Shown in pieces: positions 60,149-64,000 of a stretch of 64,000 nucleotides of DNA (the stretch's first letter is position 1; the number at the start of each line of letters is the position of its first letter). Source of the stretch: Thelephora terrestris. Its lineage: Eukaryota > Basidiomycota > Agaricomycetes > Thelephorales > Thelephoraceae. Below the pieces are notes generated by a model that did not search any database, was not told the origin of the DNA, and was given only the letters and a program-made list of their open reading frames with translations. The position numbers and the translations under genes are program-made. The stretch covers positions 62,001-126,000 of the forward strand of contig WIUZ02000014.1 in assembly GCA_015956445.1 (NCBI GenBank), in the 5' to 3' direction.

Positions 60149-62415
60149 ATGAAGTGGGGTCTCGTCGCCTCCATCCTGCTCCCCCTCGTCGCGGCCACCT
60201 TGACACCCTATGAACGATTTGTGAGTATCGTCCCGGCCCCTCTGACCACCTTCCGACCCTCTCGTAAAAAACTCAATCTGAAACCATAGGATTCACGAGC
60301 GGACGGGATCACCTGGGGCCCTTGTTCAGGCTCGTCCGACGACCATATCAAATGCGGTTATTTTGAGGTCCCCCTCGATTGGGCAAAAAACTCCTCCGGG
60401 AAAGCGAAGCTCGCAGTAGCTGTATATCCTGCCACAAACCCACAAAGAAAGGGCGCTCTACTTTCCAATCCAGGTCCGCACCACCCTTGTGGTTAACAAG
60501 GAGGACATCTCCACTAACTTTTCAAAAAGGTGGCCCTGGTGGATCCGGTGTCAGTCTCATCCTTGGCTATGGTCAAATATTGAGCAATTTGACTGGTGGA
60601 TACTACGATATCGTCTCATGGGATCCGAGGGGTGTTGGTGCCACGACGTGAGTTTTACACCTCTTCACTCGCCATTCCCCCCTTTGCTCACTCGATTTAG
60701 CCCCGGTTTAATCAATTGTTTCAACTCTCTCGATGAGTGGGCCAAGTTTTGGAACGGAACACTGGTCAACCCCGAGATCGACATTAGATATGGCTTCACG
60801 GATCAAACGGACTATCAGTACTTCGAATCCCAAGTCCCTGTCATGGAGCAAAGGTGGCAAGCCTTTAAACAGGTTTGCCTCAAAGGACCGAGCGCACAGT
60901 GGCTCCCTTACGTTGGCACGACCGCAACCGCTCGCGATCTGGTCGCCATCTCTGAATACTTTGATGGTCCGGGTTGCGACTTCAATTACTACGGCTTGAG
61001 TTATGGCACCACCATCGGAAACTACCTCATCAACAGTGAGTCGTCTACCCCGGTTTCCAACGCGGATTCTCACTCCCATCAGTGTTCCCCGATCGTGTTG
61101 GCAGGGTCATCTTGGACGGTGTCGAAGATCCTATCACTCATGCCGATCAACCTTCCAATCTCTACTGGGGTCATCGTGTCGAGTCCGTCGACGAGACCTA
61201 CCAGGGCTTCGCTCAGGGATGCGCCCTCGCCGGCCCCTCCGGGTGCCCTCTCGCCACCAAGACTTCTACGGGGTCTGGAATCATCGACTGGACCAAGACC
61301 TTGGTCGAGGTACGGTCATTGTTAATCATCGTTCGAAACCTCACTCATACCATAAACAGCTCGCCCATGACTACGCCAAAGCGAGCGGAGATGACAACTT
61401 CAAGTCCAGAAACCTCGTATCCGCCATTCACCAGGACCTGTACACTCCGGACCAGTGGGCCACTTTTGCCGCCGGTGATTTCCTCGACTTTTATCAGGGG
61501 CTCGTTCAAGCAAGCGGCTCCAACCTCACTCTCGCAACTCGTTCGATGTGGGCCCCACCTGAGTTGAAACGACAGTCGAACCAGGATTTCCCAGATTACA
61601 CTTTCCACGCCATCACTTGTGGTGATTCAATCGATCAGGACAACGTTACCACTCAGTCCGTCTTTGATGAGCTCGTCCGCGTAGTCAAGGACGTTTCCCC
61701 AATGTGTGAGTGACTATATTGAGATTGCTACCCCCAGCGACGTACTCATGGCCCTAATCCAGTCGGCGGCCAATTCCCTCAACCCGCCCATTATTGCCAC
61801 CGATGGGCCTCCCGTGCCGTTGAGAGGTTCACTGGACCATGGAACCACACACTGAAAAATCCCATCATCATCATCGGAAACAAGGCAGATCCCGCTACTC
61901 CCTTCGCGGACGCCTCCGTTGTCGCTGGCTACTTGGGTAACAGCGCCACCCTCGTCGAGCAAGACGGCTTCGGGCATCTAAGTCTGGCCCAAAAGTCCAC
62001 TTGCACGCAGAACATCATCTCGAACTTCTTCATCAACGGCGTTCACCCGAAGGGCGACGACACCGTATGTCCTATTGACTCGGACGGTCCACCGCTCTTC
62101 CCCAGCAAGGGCGTCGGGGCTTCGGACATCAGGAACGCGATTTCGAGTAACAGCGATAGCAGCTCGGGATCAGATTCCCAGGACCTTGCCAACCTCAAGG
62201 CTCAAAAGAACAATTTGTTCATCGCGGTTATCGCTTTGGCTGCGGCTTGCGGGATCTTGCTCGTTTCCCTCATCGTTTCTTGCGTCACCGGGAGGCGAGC
62301 GCGAGGGTACAAGCAGGTTGGTACCAAGGGCGCGCTTGCGCACAAGGTCGAATTTACCGGTTATGATACCGGAAAATCGTACTCTGACCCCTACGACCGC
62401 GATTCCAAACACTGA
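60149..62415 (+). CDS. Membrane-anchored alpha/beta hydrolase with TAP-like C-terminus
   Basis: Serine hydrolase/aminopeptidase-like protein of the secretory pathway. MKWGLVASILLPLVAATL is a signal peptide. After the first intron come DGITWGPCSGSSDDHIKCGY, FEVPLDWAKNSSGKAKLAVA and the oxyanion loop NPGGPGGSGVSLI, then DIVSWDPRGVGATT. The nucleophile elbow is YYGLSYGTTIGNYL (Ser of G-L-S-Y-G). The TAP-like C-terminal domain contains HYCHRWASRAVERF, the catalytic Asp in IIIIGNKADPATPF and His in QDGFGHLSLAQKS. Unusually the protein continues into a Ser-rich linker and a transmembrane span, NLFIAVIALAAACGILLVSL, with a basic cytosolic tail ending YDRDSKH. About 600 residues. Substrate unknown; secreted relatives are often called tripeptidyl aminopeptidases. 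Confidence 0.88.
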
Positions 62416-62914
62416 GAGAACGGTGGTTTCGGGCTGAGCCTCTGCTCTTCCTTTTTGCCCGTTCTCGTTCATCGGCGTCGATACTGATTTAGCTTCGAAA
62501 AGGCCTACGTTGCTTTTCGAAGGCACTTATTTTCACTTCTTGTAAACCGCCAGTCTCTCACCCCGCTGCCTACGAGCTCTCTATGCCTGTTACGTCATCC
62601 TCACGCATTTATGCTTTGATCTTCCTTCTACAGATGGACCTTTTTTTTGCTCGGTCGTTCGGGTTTAAACGTGTTCAACTCTGGATTCTTATTGTTCCTC
62701 TCTCGAGAATGATTATTTGACGATCGCTCAAGGCCTTGGATTCTTTCCCCCCGAGATTCATCGACGCAGGTGCCAAAATGTTCTGGATCCTGTTTGAGTG
62801 CAAGCCCGCGCGCAGAAATCATCCGATTACAACATGAGAAAATACGACATTACTGCGCCTCCACTCTCAGCAATGAAGGTTACAGGTGACAAGAATAGAT
62901 AAGTTATATGGCGT
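62416..62914. other. Convergent intergenic region
   Basis: 500 bp between converging stops. T-rich 3' sequence of the hydrolase (TTTTTTTT near 62640); no gene seen. Confidence 0.5.
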
Positions 62915-63531
62915 TTAACGGGATTGCATACGTTCGAGAACCTGCTCGATTGTTTCCTGGACCTCGAACTTGCTGAAGGAGGCACCTAGAACATCTGGAG
63001 GCAGAACAGAGAGTGGAGTAGACGATTCCTCGTCAGACGGCATAGTATCTTGGATGATGATCACTCGGCCCTTGGGAGGTTTGCGTTCCTTCACCGGCCA
63101 GGGACCGGTACTAGGAGGCGTTGGGGGAGGTGTCGGAGTTTGGTTAAAACGGGGGGAGTTGTTGGGGCTAGAATCTGAGGTCGAAGGTGTGCGTTGAGGG
63201 GAGGGTGGTCCCTCAGAGTCGGGAACCTGTAAGGTGGGTCAGCGGGCGCCTGATGGGTGCGTGGTAAACGTCTCTTGCCTCGTGGGGTTTGATGAGTTCG
63301 TGGATTGAATCGACCAGCGTTTCGTCAGAGTGGTTACTGTGTTCGTAAGGGCGTTTTTCGGGCTCCTGCCTGCTGTTGTATTCGTAGACCCCTACTAGAA
63401 CCTATGACGGCAAACCAAGCTGGGACCAGTAAACCTGGGATGGGCGGGATGGGACTTACGTCGTAGAGACTGACGGCAACACAGCCGACGGCGAAGGCGA
63501 CGGTGGTGGCAAGGAGGAGCCTACCGGCCAT
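62915..63531 (-). CDS. Small unrecognised membrane-anchored protein
   Basis: No family recognised. Three exons, 63531-63460, 63401-63270 and 63226-62915, with standard splice sites, give 171 residues. Exon 1 is an N-terminal hydrophobic anchor or signal, MAGRLLLATTVAFAVGCVAV. Exon 2 adds LVGVYEYNSRQEPEKRPYEH and an acidic helix DETLVDSIHELIKPHEARD. Exon 3 holds a Pro/Ser/Thr-rich linker, then a more ordered end: ERKPPKGRVIIIQDTMPSDE and VLGASFSKFEVQETIEQVLE. The joins are in frame across all introns, which supports it as real. It lies head-to-head with the PQ-loop gene, 307 bp apart. Confidence 0.7.
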
Positions 63532-63838
63532 CTGGGGGAGGCACTAAGCGCGACAAATAAGAGTAGTGTAGAAGGGAAAGATGGGCGCTGGTGAGCGCTG
63601 GTTTTCGACTTAAAAAATGGAGAACACGCGAATGCAAGCAGGCAGATCAAGCAGACAGGAGACTCAGGTAACCGTTTCAAGTTCCAGCCGGCCAGCGACT
63701 CGCCCACAAGTCGCCAACACGTACTCCCCACGCACGCATGCGCAGGTGAAATCTTCGAGGGACTCGGATGACGTAAGCTGCAATGGGCTCTAAAGCTGCT
63801 GTCAGATCATTTCCTTTTCTGGAACGCTGCAGAACCTG

Positions 63839-64000
63839 ATGTTCACCACGACCTGCGAGCCGGTGAGCTCTCGTGCTTTGAGACTTTGTCGTGTCTTTGC
63901 GTTAACCAAGGGCTTGACTAGCATCATGACAGGTTCACAACCGCCCTCTCGACTTTCATCTGCTTCGGCCTCGTAGTGTCGTACCTGCCCCAGGTGAATC
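63839..64000 (+). CDS. PQ-loop repeat membrane protein, 5' end only
   Basis: The gene runs off the window. Exon 1, MFTTTCEP (63839-63862), splices over an intron ending CTTGACTAG to HHDRFTTALSTFICFGLVVS, then YLPQ, followed by a GTGAATC donor. The hydrophobic span ending in S-Y-L-P-Q is the first PQ-loop motif of the MtN3/PQ-loop transporter-like family of small-solute or scramblase-related membrane proteins. Only about 32 residues are visible, so the call rests on that motif. Confidence 0.6.

Overview
The window is nuclear DNA from a filamentous basidiomycete, most likely an Agaricomycete; I cannot name the genus. The evidence is very dense short spliceosomal introns (about 45-85 nt, GT..AG, often with a CTAAC-like branch site), a Chs5 exomer subunit, a fungal beta-1,3-glucan synthase, a basidiomycete-type Zn2Cys6 regulator, a microbial-type sesquiterpene synthase and a MnSOD without a mitochondrial leader. 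Intergenic distances are mostly 100-500 bp, broken by a few gene-free stretches of 1-3 kb.

Layout. 1-2100: a tandem repeat array with palindromic cores, a second 41-nt repeat, and an AT-richer gene-free stretch with a perfect 17-bp hairpin. 2102-7293 (-): XRN1 5'-3' exoribonuclease. 8646-21841: a cell-wall and surface block with CHS5 (-), CDK8/SSN3 (+), an NT-C2 protein (-), GWT1 (+) and FKS1 (+), where CHS5/CDK8 and NT-C2/GWT1 are head-to-head pairs. 22258-28292: mitochondrial ribosomal protein bL28m, a NOSIP-like RING/U-box protein and an unrecognised single-pass membrane protein. 31523-32757 (-): a Zn2Cys6 regulator. 35829-40933: MSH4, then MnSOD. 41240-49037 (-): a GH55 exo-beta-1,3-glucanase, a hexokinase and a sesquiterpene synthase. 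52282-59618 (-): YTM1, a BTB/POZ protein and a GH5 steryl-glucosidase/endoglycoceramidase-like enzyme. 60149-64000: a membrane-anchored TAP-type alpha/beta hydrolase (+), a small unrecognised membrane protein (-), and the 5' end of a PQ-loop membrane protein (+).

Functional themes. Several products act on the cell surface: Chs5 (export of chitin synthase), Gwt1 (GPI-anchor inositol acylation), Fks1 (glucan synthesis), GH55 (glucan turnover) and the GH5 sterol/sphingolipid glucosidase. The rest are housekeeping: RNA decay, ribosome biogenesis, meiotic recombination, glycolysis and oxidative defence. Prokaryote-style operon logic does not apply; each gene has its own promoter, and TATA boxes can be seen ahead of SOD, GH55 and the terpene synthase.

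The most unusual thing I found is gene architecture. XRN1 starts with a 4-nt exon (ATGG) followed by 11-, 17-, 56- and 39-nt exons. MSH4 has its ATP-binding Walker A motif split over three exons with an 8-nt microexon in the middle. The hexokinase needs a 17-nt microexon for its sugar-binding FSYPC segment. Automated annotation would probably miss or truncate all three. I did not find a convincing new multi-gene system.
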